Below are positions 17,097 to 26,125 of a stretch of 64,000 nucleotides of DNA, in pieces (the first letter of the stretch is position 1; each line of letters begins with the position of its first letter). Source of the DNA: an uncultured Eubacteriales bacterium (lineage in GTDB: Bacteria; Bacillota; Clostridia; Oscillospirales; Acutalibacteraceae); NCBI GenBank assembly GCA_934486615.1, contig CAKSQO010000004.1, positions 62,001 through 126,000 on the forward strand, in the 5' to 3' direction. The notes beneath the pieces are model-generated. The model searched no databases, was not told where the DNA came from, and saw only the letters and a list, made by a program, of their open reading frames with translations. The translations under genes were made by a program, and so were the position numbers.

Positions 17097-18236
17097 TCAC
17101 AGCTCGTCGTCATCGGTTGCGTCGGAGAGCTTGCCCTGGCTTGCGGCCTTGAGGTAGGCGTTGATGAAACCGTCGAGGTCGCCGTCCATAACGGCGCTGA
17201 CGTTGCCCGACTCGTAGCCTGTGCGCACGTCCTTGACAAGGGTGTACGGCATAAAGACGTAAGAGCGAATCTGCGAGCCGAACGCGATGTCCTTCTGCTC
17301 GCCCTTGATGTCCTCGATTTTCTCCAGATGCTCGCGTTCCTTAATCTCAATGAGCTTGGATTTGAGCATTTTCATCGCGACCTCGCGGTTCTGATGCTGG
17401 CTGCGCTCGTTCTGGCAGGCGACGACGATACCCGTCGGAATGTGTGTGATTCTGACCGCGGACTCGGTCTTATTGATGTGCTGTCCGCCTGCGCCGCTTG
17501 AACGGTAGGTGTCAACTCGCAGATCCTCGGGGCGAATGTCGACCTCGATGTCGTCGCCTATCTCGGGCATAACCTCGAGAGAAGCGAACGACGTGTGTCG
17601 GCGGCCCGACGAGTCGAACGGCGAAATTCTGACAAGGCGATGCACTCCCGTCTCGCTTTTAAGGAAACCGTAGGCATTCAGCCCCTCAACGAGGACGGTG
17701 GCGCTTTTAAGCCCCGCTTCATCACCCTCAAGAATGTCGAGCGTCTTGGCCTTGAAGCCCTTGCGTTCGGCGTAGCGCAGATACATTCTGTAAAGCATCG
17801 AAACCCAGTCCTGCGCTTCGGTACCGCCGGCGCCCGCGTGGAATGTCAGAATGGCGTTGTTCGCGTCATACTCACCTGTCAGCAGTGTGGTCAGGCGCAG
17901 CTGATCAATACCGTTTATGATATTGTCGACGTTCTCGGTGACTTCGTCAAGGAAGCTCAGGTCGTTCTCCTCATTGGCAAGCTCGATTAGAGTCATCGTA
18001 TCGTCGTACTCGCTTTGCAGCTTCTCGTACGCTTCGATTTTGCCCTTGCTCTGAGCAATTTTTTGAAGCACCCTGTGCGAGTTGTCAACGTCGTCCCAGA
18101 AGTTCGGCTGAGCCGACTGGGCTTCAAGCTTTTCGACCTCGGAGCGCAGGGCTCTGAGTCCGAGCGCGTCGGACAAATCGGCAAGGTCGCTCTCGTAGGC
18201 GGCGAGTTTCAGCCGCTGCTCATCAAATTCAAGCAT
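17097..18236 (-). CDS. prfB: Peptide chain release factor 2, encoded without frameshift
   Basis: A 379-residue RF2. It reads UGA and UAA stop codons and releases the peptide. The SPF anticodon-like motif is at 205-207 (ISPFDSSGRRHTSF) and the catalytic GGQ at 250-252 (SSGAGGQHINKTESA). The whole protein is read in one frame; the codons near position 25 read through ADLSDALGL without the CTTTGA slippery stop used by many RF2 genes for autoregulation. It follows prmA by 3 nt. Confidence 0.96.
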   Translation of the reverse strand: MLEFDEQRLKLAAYESDLADLSDALGLRALRSEVEKLEAQSAQPNFWDDVDNSHRVLQKIAQSKGKIEAYEKLQSEYDDTMTLIELANEENDLSFLDEVTENVDNIINGIDQLRLTTLLTGEYDANNAILTFHAGAGGTEAQDWVSMLYRMYLRYAERKGFKAKTLDILEGDEAGLKSATVLVEGLNAYGFLKSETGVHRLVRISPFDSSGRRHTSFASLEVMPEIGDDIEVDIRPEDLRVDTYRSSGAGGQHINKTESAVRITHIPTGIVVACQNERSQHQNREVAMKMLKSKLIEIKEREHLEKIEDIKGEQKDIAFGSQIRSYVFMPYTLVKDVRTGYESGNVSAVMDGDLDGFINAYLKAASQGKLSDATDDDEL

Positions 18237-18239
18237 ATA

Positions 18240-19163
18240 TCAGTTCCCTTTCCTGCAAATCATAGCGACCCAGCCGCCGCTTGTAAACCTGTCGGTCACC
18301 TCGAAGCCGGTCGCTTTCAGCTTCGCGAGCACGTCGGCCTCGCGCGTATCGATAATTCCCGAGCAGACGAACACTCCGTCGTCCTTCAAAAACGCACCGA
18401 CCGAGTCGCACAGCGAAATGATAACGTCCGCGACGATGTTGGCGCATACAATGTCGTAGCGGCCGCTGACCTTATCAACAAGGTCGCCGCTGATGAAGCG
18501 GCACCTGTCGCTTACGCCGTTGAGCGCGGCGTTTTCGTTAGCGACCTTGACGGCCATAGCGTCGATATCGACGCCCAGCGCCGAGTCGCAGCCGAGCAGC
18601 ACCGATGAAATTGCCAGTATGCCGCTGCCCGAGCCGATGTCAAGCACGCTCTTGCCCGCGCCGCAAATCTTATCGAGCACACCAAGGCAAAGGCGCGTGG
18701 TGTCGTGCGCTCCCGTGCCGAAGGCTACGCCCGGGTCGATGTTGAGCACGGCTCTGTGCTCAACATTGTCATACTTATCCCATGACGGGCATATTGCAAG
18801 GCGGTCGCCTATCTCAAGGGGCTTGAAATACTGCTTCCAGTTCTCCGACCAGTCGCTTTCGTTTATTTTATTGAGCTCGATCGAGTGAGCGATGCCCCCG
18901 GCGTTGTAGCGTTCGCTTAAAAAAGCGACGGCTTCAACAGGATTCTCCTCGGGGTTGATATAGATATGAATATAAGCCACCGAGCGATCCTTGGCCGTCA
19001 GCTCCTCGTCGATAAGGTCGATATGGGCAATCTCGAGGGTGGCCTGCTCAAGGTCGGAGTAATCCTCGATATAAATGCCGTAGGGCACGACCATATTGGC
19101 GATGTCCGAAGCAAGGGCAGTGTCCTTGCTGTCGATTTTAATCTTAATCTCGGTCCAGTTCAT
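18240..19163 (-). CDS. prmA: Ribosomal protein L11 methyltransferase
   Basis: A 307-residue class I SAM methyltransferase that trimethylates L11. The N-terminal substrate-recognition domain is about 1-130. PGVAFGTGAHDTTRLCLGVL and motif I VLDIGSGSGILAIS are typical of PrmA, and motif IV reads CANIVADVI. AGGAG lies 5 nt before the ATG. It sits between ftsZ and prfB, with prfB probably co-transcribed. Confidence 0.94.
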   Translation of the reverse strand: MNWTEIKIKIDSKDTALASDIANMVVPYGIYIEDYSDLEQATLEIAHIDLIDEELTAKDRSVAYIHIYINPEENPVEAVAFLSERYNAGGIAHSIELNKINESDWSENWKQYFKPLEIGDRLAICPSWDKYDNVEHRAVLNIDPGVAFGTGAHDTTRLCLGVLDKICGAGKSVLDIGSGSGILAISSVLLGCDSALGVDIDAMAVKVANENAALNGVSDRCRFISGDLVDKVSGRYDIVCANIVADVIISLCDSVGAFLKDDGVFVCSGIIDTREADVLAKLKATGFEVTDRFTSGGWVAMICRKGN

Positions 19164-19182
19164 ATTAGCTCCTAAACACAGA

Positions 19183-19212
19183 GAAAGGCCGCAACCGAAA
19201 TTGAGGCCTTTC
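19183..19212 (-). terminator. Hairpin after ftsZ
   Basis: An 8-bp stem (GAAAGGCC with GGCCTTTC) with a 14-nt loop between ftsZ and prmA. Only a short T-rich stretch follows on the minus strand, so read-through into prmA-prfB is likely. Confidence 0.5.
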
Positions 19213-19231
19213 GTACAGTTTGTAATTAAAA

Positions 19232-20299
19232 TTACTTGTTGCTGAAGATATTCATCAGGTCGACGTAATCATCGTCGTCATCGGACGACTTGTCGGTCAT
19301 AGCGTCGAGCAGATCGTTGGCGGTGGTGTTCTTTCCCTTCTTGCCGCCGGCAAAGCCAGTGGCGATAACGGTCATCTTGATAGCGTCCTCAAGATCCTCG
19401 TCAAGCGAAACACCCCAGATGATGTTTGCGTCCTCGTGAGCGGTCTCGGCAACGATTGAGGAAGCGACCTCGACCTCTTCAAGTCCGATATCGACAGAGC
19501 CGGTGATGTTGATGATAACGCCCTTAGCGCCCTTCATATCGGTCTCGATCAGCGGGCTGGTGATAGCAGCGCGAGCGGCAACCTCAGCCTTGTCGCGGCC
19601 GGTAGCGAAGCCAACGCCCATGTGAGCGTAGCCGCTGTCCTTGATAACGGCGGTAACGTCGGCGAAGTCAAGATTGACCATCTGCGGCATTTTGATAAGG
19701 TCGGAAACGCTCTGAACGCCCTGACGGAGAACATCGTCGGCGATGATGAACGCGTTTTTAAGGGTGATCTTCTCCTCGGAGACGAGCTTGAGGCGCTCGT
19801 TCGGGATAACGATAAGGCTGTCGACCTGCTCGCTGAGAGCGGCAATGCCCTTCTCGGCAGCGTTCATGCGCATTCTGCCCTCGAAAGCGAACGGCTTGGT
19901 TACGATACCGACGGTAAGGATACCGAGCTCCTTAGCGACCTCGGCAACGATCGGAGCAGCGCCCGTACCGGTGCCGCCGCCCATGCCTGCGGTGATGAAG
20001 ACCATATCGGTTCCGCGAAGAGCGGCCGCGATCTCGTCGCGCGACTCCTCAGCAGCCTTAGCTCCGACCTCGGGATTGGCACCTGCGCCCTGGCCGTTAG
20101 TGGATTTCTCGCCGATCTGGATCTTATTGTCAGCCTTGGACAGCAGCAGCGCTGTCGTGTCGGTATTAATAGCAACAAACTCAACACTGTTTACGCCGGC
20201 GTCAATCATACGGTTGACAGCGTTTCCGCCGCCTCCGCCGACACCGACAACTTTAATCTGAACTACGTCCTTCAACTCGTTGGCAACTTCGAAAGGCAT
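19232..20299 (-). CDS. ftsZ: Cell division protein FtsZ
   Basis: A 355-residue tubulin-like GTPase that forms the Z ring. GGGTGTG is at 107-113, the N-terminal nucleotide pocket reads VVGVGGGGGNAVNRM, and the T7-loop region is present. The C-terminal tail is short and acidic and ends DDDYVDLMNIFSNK, unlike the usual DIPxFLR-type peptide that binds FtsA, SepF and others. AAGGAGG precedes the ATG by 8 nt. It has its own promoter (20412-20440). No ftsA lies beside it. Confidence 0.97.
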   Translation of the reverse strand: MPFEVANELKDVVQIKVVGVGGGGGNAVNRMIDAGVNSVEFVAINTDTTALLLSKADNKIQIGEKSTNGQGAGANPEVGAKAAEESRDEIAAALRGTDMVFITAGMGGGTGTGAAPIVAEVAKELGILTVGIVTKPFAFEGRMRMNAAEKGIAALSEQVDSLIVIPNERLKLVSEEKITLKNAFIIADDVLRQGVQSVSDLIKMPQMVNLDFADVTAVIKDSGYAHMGVGFATGRDKAEVAARAAITSPLIETDMKGAKGVIINITGSVDIGLEEVEVASSIVAETAHEDANIIWGVSLDEDLEDAIKMTVIATGFAGGKKGKNTTANDLLDAMTDKSSDDDDDYVDLMNIFSNK

Positions 20300-20411
20300 T
20301 GTTTTTTCCTCCTTATATAACTAATACATTTAGTTTTTAACTTAGATTAAAACAGACGCAATTATGCCGGCAAAACGTGCTCAGCACATACTTTCGCCTA
20401 TTATCCTTAAT

Positions 20412-20440
20412 ATCATAGCATAAAGCCGAAAAAAATTCAA
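20412..20440 (-). promoter_or_regulatory. Sigma-A promoter of ftsZ
   Basis: On the minus strand, TTGAAT (20440-20435), a 17-nt spacer and TATGAT (20417-20412) with a TG one base upstream (extended -10). It separates ftsZ transcription from the cluster upstream. Confidence 0.7.
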
Positions 20441-20484
20441 TAGAATAATATCAAGTTTTTCTTAAATTTTTACGGTGCAAAATT

Positions 20485-21435
20485 TTACTTTGACGAGGCA
20501 GTCGACGAAGTGCTCTGCTTTGAAGCGCCCGATGAGGCCGCAGCAGCACTTGAAGCCGCTTTTGTCGAGCTTGACGGCTCACCCGACTGAGCGGCCGACG
20601 AGCTTTGACCCGATGAGTCGGATGAGGCATGGCCGCTCTGCGCCGAAGAGGCAGACGATGTGCTCGCGGCGGACGAAATGCTGCCGCGCTCAAAATAGCT
20701 GTCGGTGTACTGCAGGCGGATAATCCCCTCCGCAGGGCGCGCACCGTCCTTGTCGACGGTGGCGATTATCTGAATTGCTGTCTTCAGCTTCTTTGCGGCA
20801 TTTTCGACCGTGCCAAGCTCAAGCAGCAGGCGGTCGTCATATGTAAGCGTTACCTTTGTCGCATCGGAGCAGTCAATCGCGGTGATGTTCTTAATCTTCG
20901 ACTCGCTTATCGCGTCGCGGATTTTTTCAAGCGTTGAAACGTCGTCGAGCACGATGTCCTCTCCGAGCTTGCAGCTTTTAATCCTGCAGCTGACGACTAC
21001 CGCGCCGTCGGGCACCGTATCGCTGTTGTCGACCGCTTTCATACCCGTTGCGAGGACGTACGATTCGCCGCTCTTGAACGCGTAGTCGACCTTGTTCTCC
21101 TTGACGGTTATCTTTATCGAATCGGGCAGCACGCGCTGCACCTTGACCACCGTAATATACGGCAGGCGCTTGGCGACGCTCGATTCGGCCTTTTTCGTGT
21201 TAAGGCGGAACATATTCTGACCCTTTGCGATGTTCGACGCGTCGATTATTTCATCGGCAGAGTAGCGCGACGAGCCCGCGACAGATATTGAATTTATGTT
21301 GAAAAACACAGTCAGTGAGAGCGCGGCCGCGATCCCTACGACTATCAGCATCAGCAATATAAGCGCCGCTGCAATGCGTCCGCGGCGGACCTTGCGCCTG
21401 CGCTTTTTTCTGCGTTTGACTTCCTCCTTGGGCAT
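20485..21435 (-). CDS. ftsQ: Cell division protein FtsQ/DivIB
   Basis: A 316-residue single-span divisome protein. A basic cytoplasmic start (KRRKKRRRKVRRGR) leads to one membrane segment (about 22-45), then the POTRA domain (FNINSISVAGSSRYSADEII) and the FtsQ/DivIB beta domain to about 230. The last 70 or so residues are nearly all Ser and Ala, a low-complexity extracellular tail not normal for the family. Its start overlaps the murA2 stop (ATGA). Confidence 0.88.
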   Translation of the reverse strand: MPKEEVKRRKKRRRKVRRGRIAAALILLMLIVVGIAAALSLTVFFNINSISVAGSSRYSADEIIDASNIAKGQNMFRLNTKKAESSVAKRLPYITVVKVQRVLPDSIKITVKENKVDYAFKSGESYVLATGMKAVDNSDTVPDGAVVVSCRIKSCKLGEDIVLDDVSTLEKIRDAISESKIKNITAIDCSDATKVTLTYDDRLLLELGTVENAAKKLKTAIQIIATVDKDGARPAEGIIRLQYTDSYFERGSISSAASTSSASSAQSGHASSDSSGQSSSAAQSGEPSSSTKAASSAAAASSGASKQSTSSTASSK

Positions 21436-22694
21436 CAGATATCCTCCCTTTTTATATGAGCGCCGAGGCTTAAAAGCACCGCTTCGGGCGCTTCGTAGCC
21501 GCGGTCGATATGGCTTAAATGCGAAATGTGCGAGACTCCGTCGGCCGCCATAGCGGCTATCATCAATGCCGCGCCGCCGCGAAGGTCGGTCGCTTCAACG
21601 TCGGCGGAAAAGAGCCTCTCGACCCCCTCGACGACTGCGACACGGTCGATGACCTTGACCGACGCGCCCATTTTGGTGAGCCCCTCGACGAACCTGTAAC
21701 GATTGCTGAAAATGTTCTCGACAAAAACGGACGTGCCGCGTGCCTTTGCCACCGTTGCGAGCATAACCGGCTGCGCGTCGGTCGGAAAACCGGGGTACTC
21801 GTGTGTGCTCACGTCCGAAATTCGGTGGAGCCGTCCTCTCGAGGTCAGGACTATCTCGCCCCCGCCCGTACGAACCTTGCAGCCCATCTGCTCAAAGCAG
21901 CTGAGCATCGGGCTTAAGTGTTCCTCCGTTGCCGAAAGCAGCCTCACCTCGCCGGAGCAGGCGGCGGCCGCACAGAGGTAGGTCGTCGCAGCGATACGGT
22001 CGGGTATGACCGTGTGCTCGGCCGCGTGCAGCGAGTCGACTCCGAAGACGGTGATGTTCGTGCTGCCTTCGCCGCCGATGTGCGCACCGCAGCTGCGCAA
22101 AAAACGGACGAGGTCGACTATCTCGGGCTCTTTCGCGGCGTTGCGCACAACGGTAGTGCCCTCGGCCGTGGCGGCGGCGATGACGATGTTCTCGGTCGCG
22201 CCCACGCTTGCAATCGGCAGGTCGATGGCGCAGCCTTTCAGCCGTCCGTCGACGCGGCAGCTTATTCTGCCGTGCTCCTCGCGGATAGTCGCACCCATTT
22301 TTCTGAGCGCGTCTATGTGGAGATTTATCGGGCGTATGCCAAGCTCGCACCCGCCGGGCACGGAGATCTCCGCGCGGCCGAAGCGCGCAAGCAGCGCTCC
22401 CAGAAATATGACCGACGAGCGCATGCTGCACATCAGTTCGTCTGAAACGTCGAACCTGTCGGCCGAAGTCGAGTCAGCGGTCAACGTGTTGCCCTCAAGG
22501 CGGCATTTGCAGCCGAGCGAGCGCAGAATTCTCATCGCGCAATCGACGTCGGTAAGCCGCGGGCAGTTATGTATAACGCTTTCTCCCCTTGCGAGCACGC
22601 AGGCCGACAAAATCGGCAGCACGCTGTTTTTAGCGCCCTGCACCGATACGTCGCCGCTCAGAGGATAACCGCCCTCGATAGTAAAAACTGACAT
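21435..22694 (-). CDS. murA: UDP-N-acetylglucosamine 1-carboxyvinyltransferase (second copy)
   Basis: A 419-residue MurA paralogue inside the division cluster. The catalytic loop VPGGCELGIRP has Cys116, and LSGDVSVQGAKNSVLP is the family N-terminus. It is clearly distinct from the copy at 13505. Firmicutes commonly carry two (MurA/MurZ); this one is probably expressed with division genes from the mraZ promoter. GGAG lies 9 nt before the ATG. It overlaps ftsQ by one base. Confidence 0.95.
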   Translation of the reverse strand: MSVFTIEGGYPLSGDVSVQGAKNSVLPILSACVLARGESVIHNCPRLTDVDCAMRILRSLGCKCRLEGNTLTADSTSADRFDVSDELMCSMRSSVIFLGALLARFGRAEISVPGGCELGIRPINLHIDALRKMGATIREEHGRISCRVDGRLKGCAIDLPIASVGATENIVIAAATAEGTTVVRNAAKEPEIVDLVRFLRSCGAHIGGEGSTNITVFGVDSLHAAEHTVIPDRIAATTYLCAAAACSGEVRLLSATEEHLSPMLSCFEQMGCKVRTGGGEIVLTSRGRLHRISDVSTHEYPGFPTDAQPVMLATVAKARGTSVFVENIFSNRYRFVEGLTKMGASVKVIDRVAVVEGVERLFSADVEATDLRGGAALMIAAMAADGVSHISHLSHIDRGYEAPEAVLLSLGAHIKREDI

Positions 22695-22757
22695 TTACGA
22701 CCACTCCCGCATAAACCGATGTACTCCAATTTATGCTTTCGCAGCCGAATGTGTCAA

Positions 22758-23876
22758 TTATGAGTTGTAGAGGTTCATTATAACGTCGTAAATGCGCTTG
22801 TTCGTGTCAAGAATAGCGCCCTTGCCCGAATTTTCAGCCATCTGCTCAAGTTTTCCCGGTGTTTCAAGCAGTGAGCTGACCTCGGCGATAACGCTTTCGG
22901 CAGTCAGATCCTTTTCCTCTATTATCGCGGCCGCGCCCTTATTCACAAGAGTCATGGCGTTGAAATACTGGTGATTTTCCGCGACGTTCGGCGACGGAAT
23001 GAGCAGCGCGGGCTTGCTTTGAGCCTGAAGCTCGCTGACGGTTATCGCTCCCGAGCGGCAGATGACAAGGTCTGCGGCCGCAAGCATAACGTCCATATTA
23101 TTTATATACTCCGAAATGCGGAGGTTTTCGCAGTTGATGTCCACTCCGCGTTCCTCAAGCAGGCGCGGCATAAGCTCAACGCCGTACTTGCCCGTTGCGT
23201 GGAAGTGGGTGTACTTCCCTGTTTTCCAGTGCCAGCTCATAATGTCGGCAGCGGCTTCGTTGATTCTGCGCGCGCCGAGAGAGCCGCCGAACGAGAGTAT
23301 CATCGGGCGCTCGTCAAGGCCGAGCTGCTTTCTCGCGTCGGACTTTTTCATCTCAATGACCGACTCTCTGACAGGGTTGCCGGTGATTATGGGCTTATTT
23401 TTGCATTTAAAGAACCTCTCGGCCTCGGGCATCGCGAGCATTACAGCGTCGACTTTGGGTGCGAGCGCCTTGTTGGCCTTGCCCGCGAAAGCGTTCTGCT
23501 CATGTATGCAGCACTTTATGCCGAGCTTCGACGCTTCAAGCAGCACAGGGCCGCTGACGTAGCCGCCAGTGCCCATTACAACGTCGGGTTGAATCTCTTT
23601 AAGCAGCTTCCGCGCTGCGGAGGCCGCGCCGAGAATTTTGCTTGCGGCAGAAATGTTGCGCTTTATATTTTCAAGGCTCAGCCTGCGCTGAAAGCCCTCA
23701 ACGTCGATGGTGTAGAATTTTATTCCCGCAGCGGGGACGAGCTTTGACTCAAGCCCGCGCTTTGTCCCGATGTAGAACAGCTCCGCTTCGGGGTGGCGCT
23801 TTTTGATATAGTCTGCGACGGCTATCGACGGATTGATGTGACCGGCCGTTCCGCCGCCCGCAAAAAGAATTTTCAT
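22758..23876 (-). CDS. murG: Undecaprenyl-PP-MurNAc-pentapeptide-UDP-GlcNAc GlcNAc transferase
   Basis: A 372-residue GT28 enzyme that converts lipid I to lipid II on the inner membrane face. The GGGTAGHINPSIAVA loop, MGTGGYVSGPV and CRSGAITVSEL are the family signatures. The second of two adjacent ATGs (23876) is chosen, because GAGGGG is 6 nt from it and only 3 nt from the first. It lies between ftsW and murA2. Confidence 0.96.
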   Translation of the reverse strand: MKILFAGGGTAGHINPSIAVADYIKKRHPEAELFYIGTKRGLESKLVPAAGIKFYTIDVEGFQRRLSLENIKRNISAASKILGAASAARKLLKEIQPDVVMGTGGYVSGPVLLEASKLGIKCCIHEQNAFAGKANKALAPKVDAVMLAMPEAERFFKCKNKPIITGNPVRESVIEMKKSDARKQLGLDERPMILSFGGSLGARRINEAAADIMSWHWKTGKYTHFHATGKYGVELMPRLLEERGVDINCENLRISEYINNMDVMLAAADLVICRSGAITVSELQAQSKPALLIPSPNVAENHQYFNAMTLVNKGAAAIIEEKDLTAESVIAEVSSLLETPGKLEQMAENSGKGAILDTNKRIYDVIMNLYNS

Positions 23877-23889
23877 CATTTTCCCCTCT

Positions 23890-25065
23890 TTAGGTCTTAT
23901 TTACCTTGCTTGCTCGGGAAATTGAAAGGACAATTCCCATCTGCGCCAGCAGCATTACAAGCGCCGTTCCGCCGTAGCTGAAAAACGGCAGGCTTATGCC
24001 TGTATTCGGTATCGTGTTGGTGACGACCATAATGTTCAGCGCCGCCTGTATGCCGACCTGAATTATCAGGCCGAACGCCATCAGCGTGCCGAACTGATCC
24101 TTTGCGCGCGAGGCGATGATGAAGCCGCGCCAGATAAGCGCCGCAAACAGCGCGATTATCACAAGCGCACCCACAAGTCCGAGCTCCTCGCAGACTATGG
24201 CGAAGATAAAGTCATTGTGCGGCTCGGGCACCCAGAGGTACTTCTGCCGCGACTCGCCCAGACCCGCGCCGAACAGCCCGCCGGAGCCAATCGACAGCAG
24301 CGACTGAATAGTCTGCCAGCCGCTTCCGGTAACGTCGCTCCACGGGTCGCGCCAAACGGCGAGTCGGGTCGAGCCGTAGTCGACCACGCCGCTTAGTATC
24401 GCTCCCGCGCCGAGTGCGACTCCCGCGACCGCTCCGCCCGCGATGTAGCGGGCTTTTATGCCGCCGACGACCATCAGCGATACACCGATAGCGAATATCA
24501 GCAGCGTAGCGGACAGGTGCGTCTCAACAACGACAAGGCCGCATACCAGCGCAAGCAGCGCTCCGAGGGTCGCGATGCCGAAGCTGAATTTTTTCATATT
24601 TTTGCTGTTGTTGGCAATCAGCTTTGAAAACAGCAGGATTATCGCGAACTTTGCAATCTCGCTCGGCTGAAAGCTGAAGCTGCCGATTTTCAGCCAGCGC
24701 TTGTAGTCAAAGCCCTCCTGCAGCGGCGGCAGGATAAGCACGACGATGAGCATAATAACCGACAGAAAATAGATTATCCAAGCGAATTTTTTGTAAAAAT
24801 GATAGTCGACATTCGACAAAAACAGCATTATGCACACGCCCGCGACGGCGAAGAACAGCTGCTTTTTTATAAAGTGGAAGCTGTTGCCGTAGTTCTGCAG
24901 CGCGTAGGCGTAGCTTGACGAAAACAGGCAGATAAGGCCGACCGTAAGCAGCACGAGCACCAGTATCAGAAAAGTCGGGTCAAGCTTGCCCTCCTGATAA
25001 ATATTCAGTTTCATAAGGAGGCCTTTTACGGGGTTGAACCGCCTTTTTCCGGTCTCGTTTTCCAA
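23890..25065 (-). CDS. ftsW: Peptidoglycan glycosyltransferase FtsW (SEDS family)
   Basis: A 391-residue SEDS polymerase with about ten membrane spans that extends glycan strands at the septum, paired with a class B PBP. TSVTGSGWQTIQSLLSIGSG, YLWVPEPHNDFIFAIVCEELG and NTGISLPFFSYGG are the SEDS signatures. The start is a TTG at 25065 (GGTGAG 4 nt away) or the ATG at 25014 (AAAGG 7 nt away); both look usable. FtsW is chosen over RodA or SpoVE because of its location beside spoVD/ftsI, murE, mraY and murG. Confidence 0.93.
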   Translation of the reverse strand: MENETGKRRFNPVKGLLMKLNIYQEGKLDPTFLILVLVLLTVGLICLFSSSYAYALQNYGNSFHFIKKQLFFAVAGVCIMLFLSNVDYHFYKKFAWIIYFLSVIMLIVVLILPPLQEGFDYKRWLKIGSFSFQPSEIAKFAIILLFSKLIANNSKNMKKFSFGIATLGALLALVCGLVVVETHLSATLLIFAIGVSLMVVGGIKARYIAGGAVAGVALGAGAILSGVVDYGSTRLAVWRDPWSDVTGSGWQTIQSLLSIGSGGLFGAGLGESRQKYLWVPEPHNDFIFAIVCEELGLVGALVIIALFAALIWRGFIIASRAKDQFGTLMAFGLIIQVGIQAALNIMVVTNTIPNTGISLPFFSYGGTALVMLLAQMGIVLSISRASKVNKT

Positions 25066-25087
25066 TCAGCTCACCGCCTTTTATGTA

Positions 25088-26113
25088 TCAGACATTAAGG
25101 TAAAGAAATTCTCCGACAAAGCAGCCTATCGCCGCGACAAGTGAAAACACCGCGACAATCTTGTTCTCGCTCCAGCCCGAAAGCTCGAAGTGATGATGTA
25201 TGGGCGTCATTTTGAAAATGCGCTTTTTGGTGCGCTTATAGTGCGACACCTGAATTACGACCGACATCGCCTCGCCCAGGTAAACTATGCCCGCAAGCAG
25301 CAGTATTATCGGCGACTCGATCATAAACGAGAGTGCTACGACCATTCCGCCGAGGAACATCGAGCCTGTGTCGCCCATAAACACCTTTGCGGGGTGCCTG
25401 TTCCAGATGAGGAAGCCCGCGCAGCCGCCGACAAGCGACACGGCCGCTATCTCGGTGAGGATATAGCCCGTCTTGAACATCACAAACACCGCGAAAAACA
25501 CGCCGACCACAGCGGTGACCGAGGCGGCAAGTCCGTCGATACCGTCGGTCAGGTTGACGGCGTTTGTAAAGCCGTAGATAAACATAAGCGCTATCGGCCA
25601 GAAAACAAGGCCGAAGCCGTGCGAAATATCAACGGTTCCCACAAACGGTATGCGCGTAAATGTCATACCGCCCAAACGAAGCGTAAGCAAGTACGCAGCC
25701 GCGACGATGAGCTGCAGGAAGGTCTTCTGCTTTGCGGTAAGGCCGAGGTTGCGCTTTTGCACGACCTTGATATAGTCGTCCATAAAGCCGATTGCAGCCA
25801 TTGCAAGCGCCATAAGTATGCCCGCGACAAGCGGCAGCACACGCAGCTCGTTTACGACCGCTTTCTGCACTGACTCGAACTTGACAGGCAGCGACACAAG
25901 TATCGACAGCAGCACGCCGAGCGGAACTCCCGCAATGAACATCAGGCCGCCCATAGTCGGAGTGCCCTGCTTGTTTTTGTGCCACTTCGGGCCGATGTCA
26001 AGAATAGTCTGCCCGAATTTCAGCTTGTGCATATACGGGATTATCACATAGCCCAGCAGAAACGTCACCGCAAACGCGACCGCAGCAGCCAGGAACAGTA
26101 TTGCGTACTTCAA
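25088..26113 (-). CDS. mraY: Phospho-N-acetylmuramoyl-pentapeptide-transferase
   Basis: A 341-residue polytopic enzyme that makes lipid I from UDP-MurNAc-pentapeptide and undecaprenyl phosphate. GTPTMGGLMF, FMDDYIK (catalytic Asp pair), TDGIDGLA and the cytoplasmic MTPIHHHFEL are present. It starts at a TTG at 26113, 6 nt after GAGGTG. Its neighbours are murE and ftsW. Confidence 0.97.
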   Translation of the reverse strand: MKYAILFLAAAVAFAVTFLLGYVIIPYMHKLKFGQTILDIGPKWHKNKQGTPTMGGLMFIAGVPLGVLLSILVSLPVKFESVQKAVVNELRVLPLVAGILMALAMAAIGFMDDYIKVVQKRNLGLTAKQKTFLQLIVAAAYLLTLRLGGMTFTRIPFVGTVDISHGFGLVFWPIALMFIYGFTNAVNLTDGIDGLAASVTAVVGVFFAVFVMFKTGYILTEIAAVSLVGGCAGFLIWNRHPAKVFMGDTGSMFLGGMVVALSFMIESPIILLLAGIVYLGEAMSVVIQVSHYKRTKKRIFKMTPIHHHFELSGWSENKIVAVFSLVAAIGCFVGEFLYLNV

Positions 26114-26125
26114 AATTTACACCTC

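Noticed and set aside
18160..18236. Programmed frameshift in prfB
   Set aside because: No in-frame stop or slip sequence near codon 25; the frame is continuous.
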